A stretch of 12,504 nt of DNA from an uncultured Pirellulaceae bacterium. Its GTDB lineage: Bacteria > Planctomycetota > Planctomycetia > Pirellulales > Pirellulaceae. The position numbers and the translations under genes were made by a program. The notes under the pieces are model-generated. The model did not search any database. It was given only the letters and a program-made list of their open reading frames with translations, and was not told where the DNA came from. This document shows, piece after piece, positions 1 through 6,423 of this stretch; position 1 is the first letter of the stretch; each line of letters opens with the position of its first letter. The stretch is from NCBI GenBank assembly GCA_947259675.1, contig CAMYNE010000016.1:1-12504 (forward strand), given 5' to 3'.

Positions 1-147
1 CATGGTTTGAGTGAGAATACGGCCCGGTTTCGGTTTCACTTGCAATGCGGGGATATTATTGTATTTTGTGCGCAATATCAACTTGCGGTCTGGTCTGTGG
101 ATGAAGTCAAAAAAGGAGGACGAGTCTTGCTCACGCCAACCTGGGAG

Positions 148-185
148 TTGCGGTTCGGCAGGAGCCTCACCCTCCCGAAACGCAA
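148..185. repeat. Imperfect inverted repeat, probable dispersed intergenic element
   Basis: Two 15-base arms, 148-162 and 171-185, pair with two mismatches around an 8-base loop. The inner part pairs TTCGG.AGG with CCT.CCGAA. The arms would form a hairpin on either strand. From memory, very similar 'ggcaggagcctcaccctcc' hairpins occur scattered between genes in Rhodopirellula-like genomes, where their translations appear as spurious short proteins; that recollection is not checked. No T-run follows, so it is not a typical intrinsic terminator. Confidence 0.6.
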
Positions 186-231
186 ATCGAGGGTGATCTG
201 AATTCGTAAGATTTCAGACTGTCTGCGGAAT

Positions 232-256
232 CGACTGAATTCTCACGAACCCAGCT
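232..256 (+). repeat. Dispersed 25-bp motif, copy 1
   Basis: The 18-base core cgactgaattctcacgaa is identical to the reverse complement of 6431-6448. Including the next seven bases, 23 of 25 positions agree (232-256 against 6424-6448). Both copies are intergenic. The core contains an EcoRI-type palindrome (gaattc) but is not otherwise symmetrical. Function unknown; an intergenic repeat family is the simplest reading. Confidence 0.6.
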
Positions 257-326
257 ACCGATTTCCGAACACTCAGCTAACTGTTAAAACACAGCTGGCC
301 CACGAATTCTCAACGAGCACAACAAA

Positions 327-1919
327 ATGACAACTCATAAAGTACTGATCGCCGGACAATGGCGAGACTCTGATGCAACGGGAACTTTTCAGGCAGAAGA
401 CCCGCGGGCGGCAGCTAAAATCAACGAAGATTACCCCGTCAGTAGCTGGTCGGAATGCGAAGCTGCACTTGATGCCGCGACCAAGGCATTTGCACAACTT
501 CGTCAGCTTCCGCGTGAAAAGATTGCCGCTTTTCTGGAAAAGTTTGCCGCTCGAATCGAAGCTCGTTCGGCTGAGATTTGCGAACTTGCGAGCCGCGAAA
601 CGGCCTATCCCGTCGAACCGAGACTCGCGTCGGGCGAACTTCCGCGGACCACCGACCAACTCCGCCAGGCGGCTGCGGCGGCACGATCCGCGAGTTGGTG
701 CATGCCGGTTATCGATACACAAACCAACATTCGTTCCTTCTACGCTGCCATCGGGCCCGTTGCGGTATTTGGTCCCAATAATTTCCCGCTCGCGTTTGGG
801 AGCATCTCCGGTGGAGATTTTGCGGCCGCGATTGCGGCTGGAAATCCCGTAATCGCGAAAGCCAATTCAATGCACCCCGGAACGACGCGACTATTGGCGG
901 AAGAAGCTCGGGCCGCTGCCGATGAATCGGGCATGCCAGCTGGAACCGTTCAGCTGATTTACAGGTTGGCTCACGCGGACGGAGAAAAACTGGCTCGCGA
1001 TCCAAGACTTGCCGCGATTGGTTACACCGGCAGTCGTGATGCCGGACTAAAACTGAAGGCGGCCGCGGATTCTGTTGGCAAACCGATTTATCTCGAATTG
1101 TCATCGATCAATCCTGTCGTCATTTTGCCTGGCTCGCTCGAGGAACGCTCCGATGAAATTGTGGCGGAAATGACTGGCAGTTGCCTGATGGGAAGCGGAC
1201 AATTTTGCACCAATCCAGGCTTGGTCATTCTCCAAAAAGGCAAACAGGCTGACCGCTTCGTTGATTCGTTAACCGAGAAGTTTAATGCAGCTCCGGTGGG
1301 AACGTTATTGTCAGAATCCGGGCAAAAAGGACTCGCCGCAGCCGTCGAGACGTTAAAGAACGCCGGTGCAGAACAGATTTGCGGTGCAACCGAGGGCGGC
1401 GGCGAAGGCTACAGTTACGCCAATACCGTGCTTCAAATCGACGGCGACCGTTTTCTGGCAAATCCCCACGTTTTGCAAACAGAAGCGTTTGGTAATTCGA
1501 CATTGGTCGTCAAAACAGACTCGCTTGAACAAGCGGTAAAGGTTATTTGTTCTTTGGAAGGCAATTTGACAGGGTGTATTTACTCGGCATCGAACGGCAA
1601 TGACGACGAGGCCTACGACCAGCTTGTTCCCGATTTGCGACAACGGGTTGGCCGGTTACTGAATGACAAAATGCCAACAGGGGTTGCCGTTACGGCCGCC
1701 ATGAATCATGGCGGGCCTTTTCCCGCGACGGGGCATCCTGGCTTCACTGCCGTGGGAATTCCCGGCTCGATTCTTCGTTTCGCAGCGTTGCAATGTTTTG
1801 ACAACATTCGCCCGCACCGCTTGCCCGATGTGTTACAAGACGAAAATCCGTGCAACGCATGGCGAAGGGTGGACGGAATCTGGACTCTGGCCAACGTCAC
1901 CGAATTGGCAACAGCGTAG
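327..1919 (+). CDS. Aldehyde dehydrogenase, alpha-ketoglutarate semialdehyde dehydrogenase type
   Basis: The 530-residue product spans a full NAD(P)-dependent aldehyde dehydrogenase of the subfamily that oxidises 2,5-dioxopentanoate (alpha-ketoglutarate semialdehyde) to 2-oxoglutarate (EC 1.2.1.26). Visible motifs are GPNNFPLAF (149-157, with the oxyanion-hole Asn), cofactor-binding KANS (Lys178), GYTGS (232-236), the general base Glu257 in ELSS, and the nucleophile Cys294 in GQFCTNPG. The GPNNFP and ELSSINPV forms are typical of this subfamily rather than of betaine or succinate-semialdehyde enzymes. It has no signal peptide, so it is cytoplasmic. The ATG at 327 has no clear Shine-Dalgarno but gives the expected family N-terminus. 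The convergent neighbour encodes the enzyme thought to make its substrate in hydroxyproline catabolism. Sugar-acid pathways also feed this substrate, so the exact route is inferred. Confidence 0.93.
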   Translation: MTTHKVLIAGQWRDSDATGTFQAEDPRAAAKINEDYPVSSWSECEAALDAATKAFAQLRQLPREKIAAFLEKFAARIEARSAEICELASRETAYPVEPRLASGELPRTTDQLRQAAAAARSASWCMPVIDTQTNIRSFYAAIGPVAVFGPNNFPLAFGSISGGDFAAAIAAGNPVIAKANSMHPGTTRLLAEEARAAADESGMPAGTVQLIYRLAHADGEKLARDPRLAAIGYTGSRDAGLKLKAAADSVGKPIYLELSSINPVVILPGSLEERSDEIVAEMTGSCLMGSGQFCTNPGLVILQKGKQADRFVDSLTEKFNAAPVGTLLSESGQKGLAAAVETLKNAGAEQICGATEGGGEGYSYANTVLQIDGDRFLANPHVLQTEAFGNSTLVVKTDSLEQAVKVICSLEGNLTGCIYSASNGNDDEAYDQLVPDLRQRVGRLLNDKMPTGVAVTAAMNHGGPFPATGHPGFTAVGIPGSILRFAALQCFDNIRPHRLPDVLQDENPCNAWRRVDGIWTLANVTELATA

Positions 1920-1930
1920 GAATCAAATGG

Positions 1931-1987
1931 GAGGTCGGAGTTCGGAGGTCGGAGTCATCCCAATTCCGACCTCCGACCTCCGACCTC
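1931..1987. repeat. Long hairpin made of 7-bp repeats between convergent genes
   Basis: The left arm (1931-1955) reads as heptamers gaggtcg, gagttcg, gaggtcg, then gagt. The right arm (1963-1987) is its near-exact complement: ttccgac, ctccgac, ctccgac, ctc. The 25-bp arms pair with two mismatches around a 7-base loop, giving a very stable stem on both strands. It sits 11 bases after the stop of the aldehyde dehydrogenase and 23 bases after the stop of the opposing gene, so it could end transcription in both directions or protect 3' ends. Neither side carries a proper U-tract, so calling it a terminator is inference. Confidence 0.8.
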
Positions 1988-2010
1988 GTATTCGACCGTA
2001 TTCCCATTTG

Positions 2011-2952
2011 CTATTTGTTTTTGCCTGGCCAAGCTTCCCACCAGGCCTTGAAAAGATCGTATTGTGACTCCACGAATCCCTTTTGACTGGGACTCAGTTG
2101 GTCCGTCTCGTTGAAATGCAGTTCGTACTCCGATTCGCCGTCAAGCACCAACAGATATTTGTAAAAGAGCACGAGATCGGGACCTTCATCGAATGTCGAC
2201 AAAACCATCAGCGCCGTTTCAAGCTCTTTTGCCAATCGACGAGCCTCGCAGTCGCCTGCGGCGGCCTGCTCACAAAGCTTCACGAAGTGCAAAACGACTT
2301 TCGGCAACGCGTTTCCTATCCCGGTAATGGCGCCGGTCGCGCCGCAATTGACGAAACCATGAAAGACCTGGGTATCGACTCCGACCATCAAGGTCAGCTC
2401 GCTATCGGCATTCGTGATATGTTCGGCAGCGTAGCTGAGCGAGACGCTTCCCCCGAATTCTTTGAAACCAACGAGATTGGAAAATTCGCGTCGCAGGTCA
2501 AAAAATAATTCAGCCTTCGTCTCAAAACCGTAATACGGACTGTTGTAAATGACAGCTGGCAGTTCCGGCGCCGCTCCCAAAATCTCGGCGAAATGATTTC
2601 GCTGAGCCGCTGCAGAAGTTCCCCGGGAAAGCACGCGAGGAATCACCATCAAGCCTTGAGCTCCAACCGACGCTGCATGAGCCGAATGATCGGCGGCCGA
2701 ACGTGTATTCATGGCGCCTGTGCCAACGACGACGGGAAGACCAGCTTGGCAAAGCTGACGTACCCCTTCTTGTCGCTGGTCATCCGTGAGCAGCGGCCAA
2801 TCGCCCATCGACCCACAATAAACGACGCCGGTCATCCCGGCTTCAAACAATTGCCTGCCTTTTTCGACGAGCGCCGAATAATTTGGAGTTCGGTCGGCAT
2901 TGCAGGGTGTCATTAATGCCGGAATGCAGCCGCGAAAAATATTTGTACTCAT
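2011..2952 (-). CDS. DHDPS-family lyase, probable 1-pyrroline-4-hydroxy-2-carboxylate deaminase
   Basis: The 313-residue protein belongs to the dihydrodipicolinate synthase/N-acetylneuraminate lyase TIM-barrel family. The Schiff-base Lys164 lies in GFKEFGG, the proton-relay Tyr136 in YNSPYYG, and the substrate loop is GSMGDWPLLT (47-56) in place of the GTTGE form of true DHDPS. This loop, together with TFDEGPDLVLFYKYL near the C-terminus, matches what I recall of the hydroxyproline-cluster enzyme that deaminates 1-pyrroline-4-hydroxy-2-carboxylate to alpha-ketoglutarate semialdehyde (EC 3.5.4.22). The product is the substrate of the convergent dehydrogenase. The ATG at 2952 starts MSTNIF; a TTG-started extension back to 3066 would overlap the upstream gene and adds nonsense sequence. 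There is no Shine-Dalgarno, and a TACAAT box ends 8 bases before the ATG, so the transcript may be nearly leaderless. Family certain, specific reaction likely. Confidence 0.85.
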   Translation of the reverse strand: MSTNIFRGCIPALMTPCNADRTPNYSALVEKGRQLFEAGMTGVVYCGSMGDWPLLTDDQRQEGVRQLCQAGLPVVVGTGAMNTRSAADHSAHAASVGAQGLMVIPRVLSRGTSAAAQRNHFAEILGAAPELPAVIYNSPYYGFETKAELFFDLRREFSNLVGFKEFGGSVSLSYAAEHITNADSELTLMVGVDTQVFHGFVNCGATGAITGIGNALPKVVLHFVKLCEQAAAGDCEARRLAKELETALMVLSTFDEGPDLVLFYKYLLVLDGESEYELHFNETDQLSPSQKGFVESQYDLFKAWWEAWPGKNK

Positions 2953-2960
2953 GATCGCGG

Positions 2961-2966
2961 ATTGTA
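2961..2966 (-). promoter_or_regulatory. Possible -10 box for the DHDPS-family gene
   Basis: On the minus strand TACAAT (one mismatch to TATAAT) ends 8 bases before the ATG at 2952. The -35 position 17 bases upstream (TTTAAG) is poor. If used, transcription would start within a few bases of the ATG and separate this catabolic gene from the three genes upstream. Confidence 0.25.
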
Positions 2967-3001
2967 CCCAAAGCAATCTCCAACTTAAAAGGAGGGCGTT
3001 A

Positions 3002-3295
3002 CTATTTTTGTCGCCGGACCCAGTCGACGAATTTGGAAATTTCAGGATGTCCCAACAAAGTGACAATCGTGTTGTGGGATCGTCCTAATTCTTTTTCGCG
3101 GGGAATCAAGCGGTGAATTGCTCCATGGCAATCACGACAAGCGTCAATGGTTTGGCTCATTCTTTCGCGCGTAAAGTTTTTTTGAAACCAGCGATTCTTG
3201 TGACAGGTTCGCGGTATCAAATGGTGTTCGGTCGTTCCGCGCTTTAAGGATCGACCGCAAAGTTGACATGGCTTAACGCCGATCAGTTCACTCAT
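3002..3295 (-). CDS. Small HNH-type zinc protein (putative nuclease)
   Basis: The 97-residue protein has paired zinc-knuckle cysteines, CQLC (10-13) and CRDC (53-56), around a betabeta-alpha metal-like core: TEHHLIPRTCH (His24, His25) and CHGAIHRL (His57, His61). This is the layout of small stand-alone HNH proteins. The usual central Asn of H-N-H is not obvious (TID at the expected place), so nuclease activity is uncertain. The C-terminal part, HPEISKFVDWVRRQK, recalls a conserved tail of this family. The ATG at 3295 overlaps the 3' end of the SGNH hydrolase gene by 8 bases, which points to translational coupling. A DNA-repair or mobile-DNA role cannot be told from sequence alone. Confidence 0.82.
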   Translation of the reverse strand: MSELIGVKPCQLCGRSLKRGTTEHHLIPRTCHKNRWFQKNFTRERMSQTIDACRDCHGAIHRLIPREKELGRSHNTIVTLLGHPEISKFVDWVRRQK

Positions 3296-4253
3296 CGTTT
3301 GTTAAAATTTCGTCTCCGAAGACATCGGCCAATGCGGTAGCGACATGCGCCGCCATCATTTTGTTGCCACGATCGTTGGGATGAAGACCATCATCGCTGT
3401 TTCGCCAAGAGGCATCGACCCAGCTGCCAGGCGGTATGATTGGGCTCCAAAAGACGATGTTCCTAATCATCGAATCGGGAATCAGTTGTAGGTCATATTG
3501 ACGAGCTAATTGACGTTCGAGCCCATAGTACGGGTCCGTGATGAAGCCGCGTGGGATTTCAACAAGCACGATTCGCGCCCCGGATTCTTGGCATTCGTCG
3601 ATTATCTGCTCAAGGTTTTGGAGCGTTGCCGACCTGGGTTTGTGATCTTTGTTGTAGTCATGACCCCCCAATTCGATAATCACGGCTTGCGGTTTCACCG
3701 CAACAATCTCAGGTAACAGTTTGATCGCATCGCTCGTCGTGTATCCATTGAATCCAAAATCTCTTACCGGCGCCGAAATGAGTTTTTCAAGTTCCTGTGG
3801 ATAACCATAGTCCGTCAAACTATCGCCTAGGCAGACGACAGGCCTGCCGGATTCGAATTTGGTTTGAAAACTTGTTTCTTTCCCCCACCAAAACGATGTC
3901 GCATAAACAGCCCAACAAATCCACGGCAACGCAGTCCGGGTCTGTACCACAAAATTTGGATTCCAAAGTTGAAGTATCAACACGATCGCGAAGAGTAATA
4001 GCCAAAGGGTCGGTTCAGGGAGTTTAATCGCGATCAACGCCAGACAGATGGCGAGTGGAAGCCAGCTAGTCCGTTGACGAAACGACAAATAGGAATAATA
4101 AGCGAGCCAACCGGACAAAACCCATGGAAAAACATTTGGGAATGAGATGAGAGAGCCAAAAACCGCCACGATCCACAAGACGATCCGGCCCAGTCGTGAA
4201 ATCCAATTTGGTTTTCCATCAGGATGGATTGGCCGTTTCTTAAGAGGCGTCAT
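3288..4253 (-). CDS. Membrane-anchored SGNH/GDSL hydrolase
   Basis: The 321-residue product starts with about 115 residues of hydrophobic segments (near 22-37, 42-57, 63-77, 82-97 and 108-122), then an SGNH hydrolase domain (about 137-312). The domain has block I CLGDSLTDYG with nucleophile Ser145, the block II Gly in FGFNGYTT (Gly170), block III GGHD (196-199, His replacing the usual Asn of GxND) and block V DGLHPN with Asp288 and His291. Such enzymes are esterases, acyl-esterases or lysophospholipases; the substrate cannot be inferred. The membrane part would tether the catalytic domain, and which side it faces is unclear. The start overlaps the upstream DUF4287/DUF5655 gene by 14 bases and the stop overlaps the HNH gene by 8, so it is the middle cistron of an operon. 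Confidence 0.88.
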   Translation of the reverse strand: MTPLKKRPIHPDGKPNWISRLGRIVLWIVAVFGSLISFPNVFPWVLSGWLAYYSYLSFRQRTSWLPLAICLALIAIKLPEPTLWLLLFAIVLILQLWNPNFVVQTRTALPWICWAVYATSFWWGKETSFQTKFESGRPVVCLGDSLTDYGYPQELEKLISAPVRDFGFNGYTTSDAIKLLPEIVAVKPQAVIIELGGHDYNKDHKPRSATLQNLEQIIDECQESGARIVLVEIPRGFITDPYYGLERQLARQYDLQLIPDSMIRNIVFWSPIIPPGSWVDASWRNSDDGLHPNDRGNKMMAAHVATALADVFGDEILTNDE

Positions 4254-4812
4254 ACGCTTTTTTTAGCCACTTTTTGAGTTCCGCGTTGACTTCTTTTTTG
4301 TTTTCGATGCGGACACGGTGTGAAACCATACTGTTGAAACTACCACTCGCCTCAAGGCGACCCGCCGGTTTCTCGCCCTTGATGTTGATACCAACATCGA
4401 CCCGCGTTTTTGTTGAGGGCTGAATCAACCCAAACTGTTTGTTGCGCCTGAGACTGACATAGGCTTTCTTGGGTGAGATTTCAACATCGCTTCCCAGCTT
4501 TTCAACCATCGCAATCAACGCGTCATAAATCGGTCGTAACGATTCTTTTTCTCCCGAATATTGCGCGTCGACGAGTTGGTTGTCGTCCTTGTTTCCGGAC
4601 ACGGTATCGCTAGATAGCGTGTGATGGGCGATTAGATTCGCAAAGCCGTGGGTTACGCCGTGATCTGTCTTCAACATCTTTACGATCTGGCCATGTTTTT
4701 CCAGTTTGGCCTTTCCAGTGATTTTCAACCATTGATCCAGGGTTTTACCGGTTTTCTCTTTCAAGTTGGCAACCATCGCTGCTGCCATTTCTTCGGGTGA
4801 CTTTGCCATCAT
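4240..4812 (-). CDS. DUF4287 and DUF5655 two-domain protein
   Basis: The 190-residue cytoplasmic protein has an N-terminal DUF4287-like helical domain (about 5-65, with TGKTLDQW, KHGQIVKMLK and HGVTHGFANLIA) and a C-terminal DUF5655-like domain (about 88-187, with LRPIYDALI, KKAYVSLRRNKQF, STKTRVDVG and SHRVRI). Single proteins joining these two domains are common in soil and aquatic bacteria, but no reaction is known to me. The basic, conserved C-terminal domain could bind nucleic acid or another anionic ligand; that is speculation. Two ATG codons stand in tandem (4812 and 4809); GAGG lies only 2-3 bases from the first and about 5-6 from the second, so the second may be the one used. It is the first gene of a three-gene overlapping unit. 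Confidence 0.88.
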   Translation of the reverse strand: MMAKSPEEMAAAMVANLKEKTGKTLDQWLKITGKAKLEKHGQIVKMLKTDHGVTHGFANLIAHHTLSSDTVSGNKDDNQLVDAQYSGEKESLRPIYDALIAMVEKLGSDVEISPKKAYVSLRRNKQFGLIQPSTKTRVDVGINIKGEKPAGRLEASGSFNSMVSHRVRIENKKEVNAELKKWLKKAYDAS

Positions 4813-4845
4813 TTCCTCGCCAATTGATATTGCTGCCAGGTGAAC

Positions 4846-4875
4846 ATTCTAAATACTTACCCAGCCAGCTGTCTA
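4846..4875 (-). promoter_or_regulatory. Probable sigma-70-type promoter of the DUF4287 operon
   Basis: On the minus strand, TAGACA (4870-4875; 5 of 6 to TTGACA) is followed after 18 bases by TAGAAT (4846-4851; 5 of 6 to TATAAT). The -10 box ends 34 bases before the ATG, giving a leader of roughly 25-30 bases that includes GAGGAA. Planctomycete promoters are not well defined, so this is a prediction from the general bacterial consensus. Confidence 0.4.
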
Positions 4876-4960
4876 ATCGATTACACTTGCTCGAGAATCC
4901 GAAAGCGGCTTTGTTTTTGCAAGCATCGGTAAGAATTTGCCATAGGCTCTCATCTCCAGA

Positions 4961-4989
4961 TTGAATAAAGTTCCGGATCTATTCACAAT
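4961..4989 (+). promoter_or_regulatory. Possible promoter of the receiver-domain gene
   Basis: TTGAAT (4961-4966) and CACAAT (4984-4989) are separated by 17 bases and each matches the sigma-70 consensus at 4 of 6 positions. The implied start lies about 20 bases before the ATG at 5018, leaving just enough room for the GGGGAG ribosome-binding site. A weak match. Confidence 0.28.
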
Positions 4990-5017
4990 TCTGCCAGTCT
5001 TTGGGGAGACGGGATTC

Positions 5018-5428
5018 ATGGATTCGAACAAGCTGCTATTGGTTGAAGACCACAATGATGTTCGAGAAGTTTTTCGAATGATTTTGACGGCACAAGGTTA
5101 TGATGTCACCGAATGCCCCGACGGCAAGTCTGCGGTTGCGAAGGCCAACGATTGTTTACCTGACATTGCCATCATTGATATCGGACTGCCAGATATCAAC
5201 GGATATCAAGTTGCGTCGCAAATTCGGCAAATCGAGAATTCGTCGGCCAAGAAAAGATCGATTCTCGTTGCGTTGACCGGCCGTGGAGGAGTGCCGTCGC
5301 GACGACAGTCTTTTGAAGCGGGTTTCGATCTATACTTTACGAAGCCTGTTGAGTTGAAAACGGTTTGCGCTGAAATCAAAGCGATCCAAATCGCGGCGCG
5401 AGACCATGACAAATCCGACGCAGCGTAA
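5018..5428 (+). CDS. Single-domain response regulator (CheY-like receiver)
   Basis: The 136-residue protein is one receiver domain. The acidic pair Glu10-Asp11 is in LLLVEDH, the phosphoacceptor Asp54 in IIDIGLPDINGYQ, the switch Thr87 in ALTG, and the conserved Lys109 in FTKP. After the domain there is only a short charged tail (about 127-136), so there is no DNA-binding or enzymatic output. It would act by protein-protein contact or as a phosphorelay intermediate. I chose the ATG at 5018 because GGGGAG (5003-5008) sits 9 bases upstream; the frame is open back to a TTG at 4961, but that adds residues outside the fold. No histidine kinase is adjacent. The loop ALTGRGGVPSRRQ is longer and more basic than usual between the Thr and Lys positions. 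The gene converges on the next gene with only 12 bases between stops. Confidence 0.9.
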   Translation: MDSNKLLLVEDHNDVREVFRMILTAQGYDVTECPDGKSAVAKANDCLPDIAIIDIGLPDINGYQVASQIRQIENSSAKKRSILVALTGRGGVPSRRQSFEAGFDLYFTKPVELKTVCAEIKAIQIAARDHDKSDAA

Positions 5429-5440
5429 TCTGTCCTGTTC

Positions 5441-6085
5441 TCAATTCGAGATTCCGGTCGTCTGTAACTCCGACATGATTCCGCGAAAATGTGCCTTTGA
5501 GAGTTCAAGGGCAGCGCCGATTTCCTCGAGTAGTTGCTGCTCTGACGGATCGACGTGTCCATCGGCTGCGGCAATCTGGTAGGCAGCCGTAATGGCCATC
5601 TCCTTGCTTTTATCGTTAAGGCCAGCAGCAAGATGTTGAACCAACTCAATAGCTCCGGAGCCTTCGTTTTGGATGGCGGCAATCTCTTCGCGGAGATCCT
5701 GTTCGGTCACTGAGACTCCCGCCAAATCTTCAAACGTGGCTTTCAGTTCCTTCACCTCAGCATCGTCAATCACGCCATCGGCCAGCAACATCGCGATCAT
5801 GACTTGCTTCATGGCGACCATGAACAGGGCATCGACCTGGACCCCACTGGCGGCAGGATTGTATTCCAGAATGCCGACATGGTAAGTACCCTGGCAAGCA
5901 CGGCATTCGACATATTCGCCGAGGCTATCGAGCGGAATCACCGGAATGAAGTAGAGCGTAAAAAATCGGCGGACATTCTTGTGAACGTAATCACTTCCGC
6001 CGCCGCAGCTGGGGCAATGAAACTGACCGCTCTCCTTTTTAAAAGTGACACCACGTGTACCAAAAATAATGAAAGGGACCATCAT
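5441..6085 (-). CDS. Zinc-ribbon plus TerB-like domain protein
   Basis: The 214-residue protein opens with FIIFGTRG and a zinc ribbon with CPSC (Cys24, Cys27) and CRAC (Cys61, Cys64); between them is a hydrophobic stretch (FFTLYFIPVIPLD) typical of the small zinc-ribbon family found in front of TerB-like domains. From about 92 to 205 is an all-helical TerB/tellurite-resistance-like domain with two acidic repeats, LLADGVIDDAEVKEL and AADGHVDPSEQQLL. TerB folds bind metal ions and act at the inner membrane in stress complexes; the actual role of this fusion is unknown, and resistance to tellurite should not be assumed. ATG ATG occurs in tandem (6085, 6082) after GCGAGG; the second has the better spacing. 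The frame extends to a TTG at 6121, which I reject. Confidence 0.85.
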   Translation of the reverse strand: MMVPFIIFGTRGVTFKKESGQFHCPSCGGGSDYVHKNVRRFFTLYFIPVIPLDSLGEYVECRACQGTYHVGILEYNPAASGVQVDALFMVAMKQVMIAMLLADGVIDDAEVKELKATFEDLAGVSVTEQDLREEIAAIQNEGSGAIELVQHLAAGLNDKSKEMAITAAYQIAAADGHVDPSEQQLLEEIGAALELSKAHFRGIMSELQTTGISN

Positions 6086-6275
6086 TTGCCTCGCAGGAAC
6101 TGACTGTTTTCGAAAATTCAATTCTAGACGACATCAGCGGTAGTGGGAGCTATTTAAAGGACGTTGGGTGGGGTCAGTCTACCACAGGTTGTTTTCATCT
6201 TGTCGATTTCTGGCAACTTAGCTAATCTGCCACCGCATTTAGCGACGGGAACAAGGTTTAGGTGCAGGCAAATAC

Positions 6276-6327
6276 AGCCGCAGAATTTTCTTGGTAGCCG
6301 CAGAATTTTCTTGGTAGCCGCAGAATT
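6276..6327. repeat. 20-bp tandem repeat, 2.6 copies
   Basis: The unit agccgcagaattttcttggt occurs exactly at 6276-6295 and 6296-6315, followed by a 12-base partial copy at 6316-6327. The copies are identical, which points to recent duplication or slippage. There are no unique spacers, so it is not a CRISPR array. Confidence 0.9.
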
Positions 6328-6423
6328 CGACCCCGATTTGAATCACGGAACAACGGATGAATGTTACGGTAACTAGAAATCATGTCGTTGCTACCGGACA
6401 ACTACAAGATGAGGTTATTTTGC

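Larger units (their letters stand above)
1..326. other. Gene-free left flank with repeats
   Basis: I see no convincing gene here. A TTG-initiated frame of 64 codons (7-201, +) is open, but its last third is simply the translation of an inverted repeat at 148-185, and it resembles no family I know. A strong purine-rich AGGAGGA (114-120) lies 6 bases before a TTG at 127, but the frame from there is only 24 codons and lies inside the repeat. The stretch 186-326 is the upstream region of the aldehyde dehydrogenase and carries one copy of a dispersed 25-bp motif at 232-256. No clear promoter was found. Confidence 0.6.

Noticed and set aside
7..201. TTG-started 64-codon frame at the left end
   Set aside because: Its end is the translation of the inverted repeat at 148-185, it has no recognisable family, and another frame across the same bases is equally open.
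273..722. 149-codon minus-strand frame opposite the aldehyde dehydrogenase
   Set aside because: Lies antisense to a clear conserved gene; Arg/Ser-rich shadow translation with no motifs.
2083..2508. 141-codon plus-strand frame
   Set aside because: Antisense shadow of the DHDPS-family gene, whose catalytic residues are intact.
2953..3066. Upstream extension of the DHDPS-family protein
   Set aside because: Would overlap the HNH gene by 65 bases and adds 38 residues that do not fit the family; MSTNIF at 2952 is the usual start.
4961..5017. TTG start for the receiver protein
   Set aside because: The ATG at 5018 has GGGGAG at proper spacing and begins the receiver fold directly.
5206..5682. 158-codon minus-strand frame across the receiver and TerB genes
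   Set aside because: Spans two well-supported genes in other frames; no motifs.
6276..6327. CRISPR-like repeat
   Set aside because: Units are directly abutting with no spacers; ordinary tandem repeat.
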